Assembly (NCBI GenBank): GCA_028565715.1
Contig: JAOXYC010234903.1
Span: 1-10,526 of the forward strand
Direction of reading: 5' to 3'
DNA: 10,526 bases
From: Phoronis pallida
Lineage: Eukaryota > Phoronida > Phoronidae
Each line of letters starts with the position of its first letter. The stretch's first letter is position 1. The notes beneath the pieces were generated by a model. That model was not told the origin of the DNA. It searched no databases and saw only the letters and a list, made by a program, of their open reading frames with translations. A program made the translations under genes and the position numbers. Shown here piece after piece: positions 1-7,767 of this stretch.

Positions 1-190
1 TATAAACTTTAAAGAACACTGGTGATTTAGACACTGATTTTACTCAACAACTTTGCAAACTAGAGCAACGCTAAAAAGATGCTCCCACGTGGGGGGTACA
101 TTGAGAGAATTAAAATCAGCAGAAATCAGGAATAAATGAACAAACGTTGGAGCAGGGAAGACCTCACAGCCTTTTTATGTTTAGGCAAAT

Positions 191-365
191 CAACACCAAG
201 AACATCTGTACCAAGTGATATTTTTTACCAACAAGAGGAGTTAGAATTGAAATGTCGCCCCAAAACCTTTTCCTTGCAGCCAATAATCAGCCAGATAGTG
301 AATAGTTGAACAGTTTCAGAGAAAATCCATGAAAACCAATGTTGGCAATTTTTAACAAATAAATT
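191..365 (+). repeat. Degenerate copy of an ATGTGTACCAA-type repeat unit
   Basis: This stretch shares ordered blocks with the two better copies at about 825-960 and 1018-1100: AGAACATCTGTACCAAG (compare AGAACATGTGTACCAAA), CTTGCAGCCAATAATCA (compare CTTGCAGCCAATCATCA) and GAGAAAATC..GAAACCA-like blocks. Order is partly shuffled and many bases differ, so it is an older member of the same family. The family could not be named. Confidence 0.5.
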
Positions 366-824
366 TGGCTAACAGGGGGAGCTAGGGTTGATGTTTAGTG
401 CCATTTACTACAGTAAGATGCATTTCCTCACTCGCAGACTATCTTACTACTTTGCGCTTGGAAGTCTGGGTGGTCACTTTAGATGACATTGGCGAGCTCG
501 TGCGCTAGCAGATGAGTGTCGGCTGCAAATGTACAATACGATGTATGAGGGAGAGGAGATGATTACTCTATTTCAGTGTCAAATAAAGAAAGTTTAGGTA
601 GCCTGTCTCAATAATATCTCCAGGAACACATTCATTTTGCAAAATATTATACATGTAGTAATGAAGCATTTTAGATTCACTTTTGTCCGATTTAAAGTGA
701 AATCTATGGTCAAATTTATGGCAAGCCCACTTCCCCCGTGAGCTAGCACGGGGCGAAATTTAGCCAGAAAACGAAAGGGTTCCCAAAACCAAATCCTCGA
801 AGCCTTGAGGACGAAAATGCATTT

Positions 825-1110
825 AGTGCAGAAAGCATTATAATTCCGGCCAAAACTTGCAGCCAATCATCAACTAGAGCATGTGTACCAAGTTTCGTCA
901 AAATCGCTCAAGGGGTTTCCGAGAAAATCGACAGAAACCACGGAAACCAATTACGGCGATTTCCGCTCTTTTTTGCCACCAAGGGAAACCTTAGTGAAGA
1001 TCACGACCTTAAAATCTTTTCATTCCGGCCTATCATTGCCCAGAACATGTGTACCAAATTTCGTCGTTTTGGAAATGATCAACGGAAACCAATTGTGAAC
1101 GACAGACGAC
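825..1110 (+). repeat. Tandem pair of related repeat units (ATTCCGGCC ... ATGTGTACCAA)
   Basis: Two units follow each other in the same order. Each has ATTCCGGCC, then GAGCATGTGTACCAAGTTTCGTC or the close AGAACATGTGTACCAAATTTCGTC block, then a CGGAAACCAATT block at the end. The first unit spans about 843-950 and the second about 1022-1098. The second is followed by GACAGACGACGACCGGG and then the hairpin motif at 1136-1162. It looks like the 3' part of a dispersed element. Open frames within it follow the repeat and have no recognisable protein. Confidence 0.6.
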
Positions 1111-1130
1111 GACCGGGATGACAACAATAT

Positions 1131-1164
1131 GCAATCACATATAAATATGTGGACGCATAAAAAG
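1131..1164 (+). repeat. Hairpin plus GCATAAAAA motif, copy 1
   Basis: A perfect 6-base stem (CACATA, loop TAAA, TATGTG; 1136-1151) is followed at once by GACGCATAAAAA. The same arrangement occurs at 8749-8772, 10037-10067 and, with a different stem, 4344-4370. It probably marks the 3' end of a mobile element family. Confidence 0.65.
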
Positions 1165-1378
1165 CATTATACTGTATTTGATGAAAAATGTTTCTCATTG
1201 TCTCAAGTTTTACAACGACTTGGTTGTGTCTCGCCAAATAAAAGTAGCCTAAGTCTCCAAGTTATTGAAGTTGTTTTACCATTAAGCTGTATTATTTTGT
1301 GTTTTCTTGCATTCCCTTTCCGGACGGAAATAAAGCATTCCCCTTTGTATACTTTACTATTTTATTGTTTTTTATTAC

Positions 1379-1497
1379 CTCTTGAGTAATTTCTTGTATA
1401 GCGCTGTCGGAAAGGGGAGATCAATGATTGTTGAGTTGTATATTGCTAGACCACACAGCTTACCAATCAAAGAGAACATGGTGCTATCCTCAAAACT
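1379..1497 (-). CDS. HERC4: HERC3/4-like gene, exon E12 (HECT N-lobe; last exon in window)
   Basis: The exon has 39 codons plus AG. It begins [20 protein letters not shown] and continues [19 protein letters not shown]. The [11 protein letters not shown].dl.FP.ALYKKLL pattern is typical of HECT N-lobes. The acceptor is TTGTTTTTCAG. The donor is GTAATA after AAG AG, so the next exon must begin in phase 2. An internal GTAAGC after ATTG (donor G at 1463) is a stronger-looking 5' splice site than the one used here, but the conserved sequence beyond it supports the longer exon. No later exon could be found in 1-1378, so the rest of HECT, including the catalytic Cys, is outside the window. Confidence 0.95.
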
Positions 1498-2044
1498 CTG
1501 AAAAACAAATAATAATCTAGGTCTTTGAGACAGTTATCGTAATCACTTATGTTCTGCCCAATTTGTAATTGTATAATAATGTAGTTTCCTTGTCAATTTT
1601 TTTTAAGCCTTAAAAAAGTGGACAACATTTTTGAACTTGGAATGCAGCCCAAAAATATAATGTTAATTTTTTAGAAAATGTGGTCCAATAAAAATGGCCA
1701 AAATGTCTCCTGACAAGAGTTTAAAACACTTTTTTATCCAATTTTTTTTCAACAAAAAAGTGTTGACAAAACATTTTCCTGTGCTCACAGTACAAAAGAT
1801 TTGTGGATATGTATGAGGCCCAGATTTGAACACTTTGAAGATGTTTAAATGGTTAAAAATATAGAGATTGTAATCTCAACAGATAAATGTATATTAAAGA
1901 TGGCTCCTAATAGCCCACGTGTAAATGGGTTCTAGTGAGAAAACCTGAAAATTGGTATTTTGTTTCAAGACGTTCCAAAAACCTGACTTCAGGCAGGCAC
2001 AAAAATGAAAATCGACATCTCTGTAATAGGGAGTCTTATAACTG
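1498..2044. other. Intron between E12 and E11, proximal part
   Basis: The stretch is AT-rich intron sequence with no exon seen. It contains a perfect 11-base inverted repeat, AACACTTTTTT at 1725-1735 and its complement at 1754-1764, with an 18-base loop. A related AAAAAAGTGGACAACATTTTT lies near 1613. Nothing else is recognised. Confidence 0.5.
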
Positions 2045-2404
2045 TTAAAGATACTGTCTCAGCGTTGGTCGAAATCCCGACGTCATAACACAAATCAAAT
2101 AGAGACTTTGTCTACGACTACGAGTGCTTTGTTGAACATAACTCACTTGCATTTGAGTAAAAAAATTCAAAAAATCTGTAAGGAGTGACTTGAGAGCTTT
2201 GTATCCGACAAATACACTGTTAAAACCTGGTCTTAAGACTTGGTTTTTATGGGACAAAAAGCTCTCAAATAACTTTTATAGTTTTTTGAATTTTTCAACT
2301 CAGATACAAGTAAGTTAGGTTCAACAAAGGACTCCTACACAAAGTTTCTAGTTGATTTGCGTTTTGACTCCAAATTTGGACCAACGCAGAGACAGTATCT
2401 TTAA
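2045..2404. mobile_element. TTAA-bounded foldback element (MITE-like)
   Basis: The element is bounded on both sides by TTAA and starts inward with AGATACTGTCTC then GCGTTGGTC on both ends, with one mismatch in about 26 terminal bases. The two arms are inverted copies of each other over nearly their whole length, and the centre is the palindrome GTCTTAAGAC at 2230-2239. TTAA flanks with short terminal inverted repeats are the habit of piggyBac-type non-autonomous elements. No transposase is encoded. The small open frame at 2045-2257 on the minus strand lies within the left arm and is not a gene. Confidence 0.65.
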
Positions 2405-2451
2405 TGTCATCAATGAATTAACCCTTAACATGTATTTTCAACACAACATAC

Positions 2452-2547
2452 CAAGTCAGTGAACCAGAGTAGGTGAGACTCCTCATAAGATTCAAACATG
2501 CCATATTTGGGGTCCAAGATTTCTCTGATCAATAACATGAAGAACTC
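2452..2547 (-). CDS. HERC4: HERC3/4-like gene, exon E11 (HECT N-lobe EFFxLL helix)
   Basis: The exon has 32 codons, beginning EFFMLLIREILDPKYGMF and ending LLWFTDL. It continues GGVRK from either E10 copy. The EFF.LL.RE.LDP.YGMF pattern is a standard HECT N-lobe signature. The acceptor is TCTATTTCAG and the donor is GTATGT. Both ends are phase 0. The intron after it contains a 360-base foldback element that ends 48 bases from the exon. Confidence 0.97.
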
Positions 2548-3255
2548 CTGAAATAGAGAATGGTGATTGGTTAACAAACTGATCACATGACAGTACTAAC
2601 AGTAATGATTGGTTTCAAAGAAATTAAACACAAAACAACAACTGAGTTTCGACAGTAAGGACTGGGGACGGGAAAAACCAGGATTGTTTTCTGGTTCTAA
2701 CTGCCATTCAGTTTATAAGGCATTATTTACAGGTGATGTATTAGAAGCTACAAATAACATTGAAATGATCAACTGACATACTAATATTTTTAATCATTTT
2801 TTTTATTTATCATTCAATTTATTATTTAATATTTTGTTATTTATGTCATCCATACAAAGGGGGACTGAAGGGTGGCTGCTTTGGCGTAAGTAGGGTATAT
2901 GCAGTTTTCAACATGATATGATTTATTAAACAGTGCGTTTTAAAACAAGACTTTTACAGTAGCAGGAAATTTCTACAGAAACTATTTGGATCACTTCTGC
3001 AACAAAGCTTATTTTCAAATCCATGTAAAATTATTAAGTGCCTTTATTAGACTAATAACTGTTTACGATACCAAATGATTTCGAACTTAATGATCAGATA
3101 AAACAATCTGATTTTTAAAAAAATGTTCAAGAAAAAAGACAGTTGTGAAAGCAGTAGAACTGGTAAACAAAAAGCAAAGAACATCAACCGTTTTAATTGC
3201 AAAAACCGTAACAAAATTAGAGCAGTAACAGAGGGCGCTAGTTGCCAGGGCCAAC
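2548..3255. other. Intron between E11 and E10b
   Basis: This is the 708-base intron upstream of E11 in transcript order. It holds a very AT-rich stretch around 2783-2850, with runs of T and TTTAT. No repeat unit, RNA gene or exon was recognised in it. The open frame at 3087-3404 on the minus strand overlaps E10b by position but runs in a different frame from the HECT reading, and is not counted. Confidence 0.5.
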
Positions 3256-3303
3256 CTTGCGAACGCCTCCCTCGTCGACAGCATCTTCACCAATGAAGAC
3301 AAC
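3256..3303 (-). CDS. HERC4: HERC3/4-like gene, exon E10b (duplicated alternative copy of E10a)
   Basis: The exon has 16 codons, VVFIGEDAVDEGGVRK. Its length and phase are identical to E10a. It follows the acceptor CTATTTATTGCAG, and its donor GTTGGC is weak at +3 but of the same GTTGG form as E1 and E6. It shares 11 of 16 residues with E10a, yet only 28 of 48 bases are identical and 10 of the 11 codons for shared residues differ. All invariant HECT positions (F.GE..D.GGVRK) are kept. Glu replaces Ala in DEGG, a residue also found in other HECT ligases. The retained open frame, splice sites and protein conservation argue for a functional alternative exon. Inclusion of both copies would also stay in frame, adding 16 residues. 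Confidence 0.85.
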
Positions 3304-3574
3304 CTGCAATAAATAGGTAGTTGAAAGTATAATCGATTACACACAACACAGCATGCATGACATGGACTTACACGACGACACTTTCTGATCATATTCTGGA
3401 ACATTTTGTAAAGACACTTTCAAAAATATACCACTTTCGGCCAGTAAAAGCATACATTCCTTGCACTAATTTTTGGAAAATTGTTTTGCTTGAGATTTGA
3501 AACCTCGTCATTGGCCTATTGAATGTCACAAAGTGTACGTCTGCTGCCAAGTCAATGCCCATATATGGCCATAC

Positions 3575-3622
3575 CTTCCTGACACCCCCAGCATCAATGG
3601 CCTCCTCTCCTACAAACATGAC
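3575..3622 (-). CDS. HERC4: HERC3/4-like gene, exon E10a (HECT N-lobe GEE..DAGGVRK, first copy)
   Basis: The exon has 16 codons, VMFVGEEAIDAGGVRK, between an acceptor (ATATTTCTAG) and a donor (GTATGG). This is the highly conserved opening strand and loop of HECT domains, normally followed by EFF. It joins E9 and E11 in frame. A second copy of the same exon lies 271 bases downstream (3256-3303). Ala at the DAGG position is the commoner residue in HERC ligases, so this copy looks like the ancestral or default form. Confidence 0.95.
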
Positions 3623-3961
3623 CTAGAAATATAGTGATGTAGAGAGCAATTAAAGGAAGGGGGGAAATACTTAACAAGTATAAAGACATAACTGACCAAC
3701 TGATACCATAGTGAAAACAATGGAAGTAAAATAGACGCATTTTCATTTACTCAAAGACCTTGGATATCAAGATGGAAAACTGCTGATGACTGCTAACATT
3801 GAATTTATTTTCTTGAATGTTAAATTCAACTGTTTTCCTTTAATACGGGAATGACAACTTGTTATCAAGACATGGCTCTGTGGAATATTTTGTCAGTTTA
3901 TAGCAGCTCAATAGTCTCCCATGTTCTGTCTGGGAGTGTGGACTGCCACTTGTGTAACTAT
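3623..3961. other. Intron between E9 and E10a, distal part
   Basis: No exon, repeat unit or RNA gene was recognised here. The open frame on the minus strand at 3840-4073 extends from the left arm of the inverted duplication into this unique sequence. It is not flanked by acceptor and donor sites in a phase compatible with the gene. Confidence 0.5.
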
Positions 3962-4396
3962 ACACATGTGATGATTTGGCATTCTCCTTTTTTATGAGTA
4001 GCTTCTCATATTGTCGAAAAGTCCTCTTATCTTCATTGTTAAATTCATAGAGTAGCTGTCCCAAACTCATCAAGGCGAGTTAAGCATAAAAAGATATAAA
4101 ATACATAAAAATTTGCTTGATTTCATTTTACTCCATTGATGACTCATGTAAAGTCGAAGTACAGAGATAATACTATAGCAAATTTTTATGTATTTTATGT
4201 CTTTTTACGTTTTACTCGCCTTGATGAGCTTGGGACAGCTCCTCTATGAATTCAACAATGAAGCTAAGAGGACTGTTCGACAATATGCGAAGCTACTCAT
4301 AAAAATACCTATGGCCGGACGGACCGACAAGCTGCCTACAATATGTGACCACAAGTGGACGCATAAAAAAGGAGAATGCCAAATCATCACATGTGT
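3962..4396. repeat. Inverted duplication: 156-base and 220-base arms around a 59-base spacer
   Basis: The left arm (3962-4117) is the reverse complement of the right arm (4177-4396) with about 10 mismatches in 156 bases once a 64-base insertion in the right arm is excluded. Both arms can be read as a short frame containing MSLGQLLYEFNNE, on the minus strand for the left arm and the plus strand for the right. The frame has no recognised family and ends in different tails (3840-4073 and 4188-4400). The structure lies inside the intron between E9 and E10a. Transcribed RNA could fold into a long hairpin. Confidence 0.85.
4306..4369 (+). mobile_element. 64-base insertion within the right arm, ending in GTGGACGCATAAAAA
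   Basis: Relative to the left arm, which keeps CTACTCATAAAAAAGGAG uninterrupted, the right arm has 64 extra bases flanked by CATAAAAA at 4298-4305 and 4362-4369. The insert contains CGGACGGACCGAC, a small hairpin CCAC-AA-GTGG and the terminal GCATAAAAA motif seen elsewhere in the window. The flanking 8-base repeat fits a target-site duplication. It could alternatively mark loss of the segment from the left arm by recombination between the 8-base repeats. Confidence 0.6.
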
Positions 4397-4615
4397 TTAA
4401 TGCTGTATGCATCAAAGACGGACTGCTTCCAATTTATACTATACAGTCACTATGTGTCTCTTGAAGCACAATATCTGCAATAAGCAAAATTCACATACAA
4501 GATATGCACACTGTTTCTCAGATGGTAACATAGAAGTTATTCCATCTGTGATGATAAGAATTCTGAATTCTCATCCTCTATTATACCTGCTCGTTTCTAC
4601 GTTCATGTTTTTTAC

Positions 4616-4789
4616 CTTTAGTGGTTTCTTGAGATCTGCGTTTCCTTGCTTAGTAAGTTGGTCAATGGTGTTCCTAACGATATCGTTCCTCGTGATGTAG
4701 AGTATGAGACAAGGACTGACGGGATCAATCAAGGAGACGGGAAACAGGAAGTTAGTGAGGTTACGTCTTGAAACTTCATCAACAGCAGC
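4616..4789 (-). CDS. HERC4: HERC3/4-like gene, exon E9 (start of HECT N-lobe)
   Basis: The exon has 58 codons. It begins AAVDEVSRRNLTNFLFPV and continues with CLILYITRNDIVRNT to the end DLKKPLK. The 'L.l.V.R..iv.dt...L' pattern marks the entry to the HECT domain, whose N-lobe binds the E2 enzyme. The final KPLK runs directly into the V.F.GE segment encoded by E10a or E10b. The acceptor is TTTTTTTCACACAG and the donor is GTAAAA. A SINE tail ends about 47 bases upstream of the acceptor. Both ends are phase 0. Confidence 0.97.
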
Positions 4790-4835
4790 CTGTGTGAAAA
4801 AAATTGGGAATGATTTAACAAAATTATGTCAAGTT

Positions 4836-4927
4836 TTGAAAAGACAGAAAAATTTTAACCCGACTGGGAATTGAACCAAGGACTCAATGTTTGAGGGACA
4901 GGTGCTCTACCAACTGAGCTATCCAGC
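4836..4927 (-). repeat. tRNA-derived SINE, copy 1
   Basis: On the minus strand it has a tRNA-like head: GCTGGATAGCTCAGTTGGTAG (A-box region) and GGTTCAATTCC (B box). A short tail ending AATTTTTCTGTCTTTTCAA follows. The anticodon stem is broken and position 33 is not T, so it is not a working tRNA. The same tail follows copy 2. It lies in the same orientation as the host gene and ends about 47 bases upstream of the acceptor of E9. Confidence 0.85.
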
Positions 4928-5214
4928 AAAAGCTGTGCTAATGTCAATGCTATAAGAGGGTCTTTTTCACAGCTTATCACTTTTGGCCAATAAATACATA
5001 CATTAATTTGAGTCAAGTTTGAATGAGGGTTATTCGATCCAGCAAAAACCGTATCCCCAGGGGGAAGGCACTTTTGTTTAGGACAACCACAAAATGTATT
5101 TTTATTAAATTCTATACCAACCTACCCATGTTTTATAACTATTTTTTTCTTACATTTTCAATAAAAAAATTATATTCAATGCGACTTTAAGAAACAAAGA
5201 GAACAGAAGCCTAC

Positions 5215-5307
5215 CTGCATTTGGATTATGGCATCTGTGTGGAGTAGAATGGTTTTAGCTTGAGCATCAAATATGAATGGGTAGTTACAGAAGGAATGCC
5301 GGCCTTG
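5215..5307 (-). CDS. HERC4: HERC3/4-like gene, exon E8 (segment leading into the HECT domain)
   Basis: The exon has 31 complete codons. It begins QGRHSFCNYPFIFDAQAKT and ends AIIQMQ. The SFC.YPF.FDAQAKT motif is a hallmark of HERC-family proteins just before the HECT N-lobe. The acceptor is TTGATTTCAG and the donor is GTAGGC. Both ends are phase 0. It follows the longest intron of the window (5308-6926, 1619 bases). Confidence 0.97.
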
Positions 5308-6723
5308 CTGAAATCAACAATAATCAACATTAGATACATGTGTGTAGATTGTCTTAAAAACAATTCAACTTAATGTTGCATGTCTGACTGGGACTTTGAT
5401 AAGTACATCTGGACCCAAAACCACCATCTATTTATTACGAGAAACTGCTCAATTTAAACACGTTTGGTTAAAAATACAGCAACATTCTGCACTGCTTATT
5501 TTATGGAGCATTTTTTTTCATATCAACGTAATAGTTCTCTATTAGCACTGTTTAAACGAAGATCTGCTCCCAATCAACTTCCAGCTAAGAAATGAAAACT
5601 TAATCAATAAATGCCTTTTTACCATTTCCTCAGTAATAATTGCATCAACCCTCAGGAATTACTTGGAGAACTGTTAAGTTAATTGCAAGAAAGCGTGTAA
5701 GTTGACATCCCTTTAAATGTTAGGTCTCGTTCAACGGTTCTCTGCCTCATTTCGTACTATGGCTAGGGGGTATTTATTGGAATCTTGGCAAAACCCAGTT
5801 TTGAGCTTGAATTAAATCATGAAACCATTTTTCAAGTGGAGGTATGTGATTTATCTGTTCAAAAAATTAGATTAGCTTGCGGACACTGAATTTCACTCTT
5901 CAGTGTTGGAGGTCAAAAACGGGGTAGCCTTCCAATTGGAAATATTCTGGTCAAACAAGCAGCAATTGGTATGTTTTTTATTGCAGTTTTCAAGGGTTCT
6001 ATGTTGCAACTTGTCGAGGCAAGTTAGTCTGGGGTCCCGGGGCGCTGTTTTGGCAGGAATTTTGGCTTGAATTTGGCCAAAATGGCCATTTTTCGGACAA
6101 ATTTTTAAGTTTTTTGACCCTAGTTCATGGGTCATTCAGAGTTGAAAAATTGATTTTTTGTGAAGAAGTGGTTTCATTAAAAAAACACCATTTTTATTTC
6201 AGTGCAGTGTGTAGAGCCCCTGACAGAGCATCAAAGATGGCCAGTTGTCTCGACAAAGCTGCAAAGCCTTCTAACTGTGTTATGAGACCTTAAGAGAGGT
6301 GACCTGGCCCTCGGTTAAATCGAGGGCACGAGCATCCAAATTATGATGTCACAAGGTCATTGTTTTACATGTTTGAGACGGCAAAAGCATATCGGTTAGT
6401 AGTTTAGGGTCGGTCTAAAAGTCATTTTACGAAAAATTATCAAGGTCTATAAAACATTTGCACAATACTGACCATCATCTTTCATAAAAAGTCATTAATC
6501 AACCAATTAGCCGTTTCCCCATGGTCTAGATGTATTTTGAGCCTTTCTATATACTAGTGAAGGTTTATAAAGTGACCATGTGAAGTACGTCATGACTAAA
6601 TGACAGTTTTCGTTTGCTTGCGCTCGGTTGTGCACCCAGCGCACGCCGTAGTAGTGAGAAGCGAATCTTAAGACATTCTGGAATCTATTAAAAAGAGGAG
6701 AATTTCATCGGTACAGTATTCCT
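5308..6723. other. Long intron between E8 and E7, main part
   Basis: No exon was found. A 7-base perfect hairpin (GCCCTCG, 7-base loop, CGAGGGC) lies at 6307-6327. A GC-richer patch around 6010-6100 contains TGGCCAAAATGGCCA, and another lies around 6600-6665. The minus-strand open frame at 5893-6135 is in this patch and has no recognisable protein. The mixed composition suggests several old insertions that could not be identified. Confidence 0.45.
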
Positions 6724-6903
6724 TTAAGACTAGGTTTTTATAGGACACAAAGCTGTCAAATCACCCCTTAACAGATTTTTTATTTTTTTTTTACTCAGAT
6801 GCAAGTGAGTTATGTTCAACAAAGAACTCGTACACAAAATTTCAAGTTTATTTGCGATTTGACACCAGATTTAGACCAACGCAGAGAGAGTATTTATCTT
6901 TAA
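6724..6903 (+). mobile_element. Single TTAA-bounded unit related to the foldback element
   Basis: The unit begins TTAAGACTAGGTTTTTATAGG and ends in GACCAACGCAGAGAGAG ... TCTTTAA. It matches the right half of the foldback element (2233-2404, starting TTAAGACTTGGTTTTTATGGG) along its length, including AACAAAG.ACTC.TACACAAA. It is about 180 bases long against 172. Both are bounded by TTAA. It lies 23 bases from the donor of E7. Confidence 0.65.
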
Positions 6904-6926
6904 CATTTTCATTTTGTTCAGCTTAC

Positions 6927-7166
6927 CTGGCCCGACCTGGGCTGTTGAATCCAGCTCACGTAGTCAGTCCTGATATCTACCTTCTCAGACAAGGCACTGA
7001 TATAAAAATAGTCATATGGCACAATTTGAGAATTTTTCTCGTTCACAATGTTCAGTTTTTTCAGCACTTCTAAGCATATCTGAATGCTGCGTTGACCGAC
7101 CAAGACCTCGTAGTCTGTCCCACTCATCGTTGTGTTGAGTACGTGTAATATACACTTCTTGTAAAT
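6927..7166 (-). CDS. HERC4: HERC3/4-like gene, exon E7 (80 codons, pre-HECT region)
   Basis: This is the longest exon in the window and has 80 complete codons. It begins IYKKCILHVL after TTATTTCAG and ends in SGQ before GTAAGC. Conserved family positions include the IYKK start, LEVLKKLNIVNEK, QIVPYDYFYI and LSEKVDIRTDYVSWI, as in HERC3/4. Both ends are phase 0. A 23-base stretch of the exon (7120-7142) nearly matches intron sequence at 8255-8276, with one gap. On the downstream side a TTAA-bounded repeat begins only 23 bases after the donor. Confidence 0.97.
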
Positions 7167-7683
7167 CTGAAATAAGATTTTAGACAATTTGTTTGATTGT
7201 TATGGCATACTTGGTTCACTCTCCATGGCCTGGTTTTCTAAGGCTTTTTACTTATTAACTGGATTCTCCAAAGTTAACCATCTGCATTACTTGCTTCAAT
7301 AACATTTACCCATGCGACTGGTGTGTTTAGTAAACTTTGAGAACCAAATTAAAAAAGTTTGGAAAACACAGGCCCTGATGTATTTGTTAAATATTCCTAA
7401 ATGTTGATGGAGGTTTTAACTATTTACTTTTGATTTCCAAACACATGTCAATGCCAGATGCCAGAGGCCACAACCACAATCCAAAATAAAGACAAAGAAA
7501 GTAAAATTAGAAGGTCTACCTCTTTTAATTTTCATGGGACATTCAAGCATAGCTTCAATGTGACAATTGGGAGAAAATATTCAACTAAATGACCAATTAA
7601 TTTTTTCTATGATTTTATAATCTTTCTCATTTAATTAGAGCATATCTTAAACAATGGTCAGAAATGCATCTAAGATAACCAAC
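7167..7683. other. Intron between E7 and E6
   Basis: This is 517 bases of AT-rich sequence in which no exon, repeat unit or RNA gene was recognised. Confidence 0.5.
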
Positions 7684-7733
7684 CTCAATAAGCAAGGCAA
7701 AGTCAGCGTGTTCAAGTTTTCCCCACCACTTCT
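7684..7733 (-). CDS. HERC4: HERC3/4-like gene, exon E6 (50-base exon with KWWG motif)
   Basis: This short exon encodes KWWGKLEHADFALLIE, preceded by AG that completes Glu with the last base of E5. The EKWWG motif followed by an IYKK sequence in the next exon is characteristic of the HERC3/4 central region. The acceptor is TTTTTTTGCAG. The donor is GTTGGT, the same unusual form seen after E1. A tRNA-derived SINE in the same orientation ends about 35 bases upstream of the acceptor, so its pyrimidine-rich tail lies next to this exon's 3' splice site. Phase continuity on both sides is exact. Confidence 0.93.
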
Positions 7734-7767
7734 CTGCAAAAAAACAACATATAAACAAATTAATGAA

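Larger units (their letters stand above)
1..1378. other. Intron downstream of E12, filled with degraded repeats
   Basis: No exon continuing the HECT domain in phase 2 was found on the minus strand. The sequence is instead a patchwork of short repeats, listed separately, including copies of an ATGTGTACCAA-containing unit and a hairpin ending GCATAAAAA. Positions 62-82 match 8278-8298 exactly over 21 bases. Open frames at 594-866, 883-1098 and 1129-1389 lie in this repeat material or overlap E12 antisense and show no protein family features. Confidence 0.6.

Noticed and set aside
421-540. Candidate next HECT exon on the minus strand after an ATTTGCAG acceptor near 527
   Set aside because: In the phase required by E12 it reads into a stop after about 17 codons and shows no HECT similarity.
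594-866. 90-residue open frame on the minus strand
   Set aside because: It lies in repeat-rich intron sequence, has no domain or splice context, and overlaps the repeat unit at 825-1110.
3840-4073. 77-residue frame on the minus strand as an extra exon of the HERC gene
   Set aside because: It does not match the protein between E9 and E10, which are already continuous in sequence and phase (KPLK to V.FVGE), and half of it is the inverted duplication arm.
4407-4700. 97-residue frame on the plus strand
   Set aside because: It runs antisense through exon E9 and the adjoining intron, with no recognisable protein.
4861-4927. Possible functional tRNA gene on the minus strand
   Set aside because: A and B boxes are present, but the anticodon stem has mismatches at its outer pairs and position 33 is C. 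The same head plus the same tail recurs at 7768-7863, which is the mark of a SINE.
6852-7073. Plus-strand frame antisense to E7
   Set aside because: It is a shadow of the coding exon, and its first part is the TTAA-bounded repeat.
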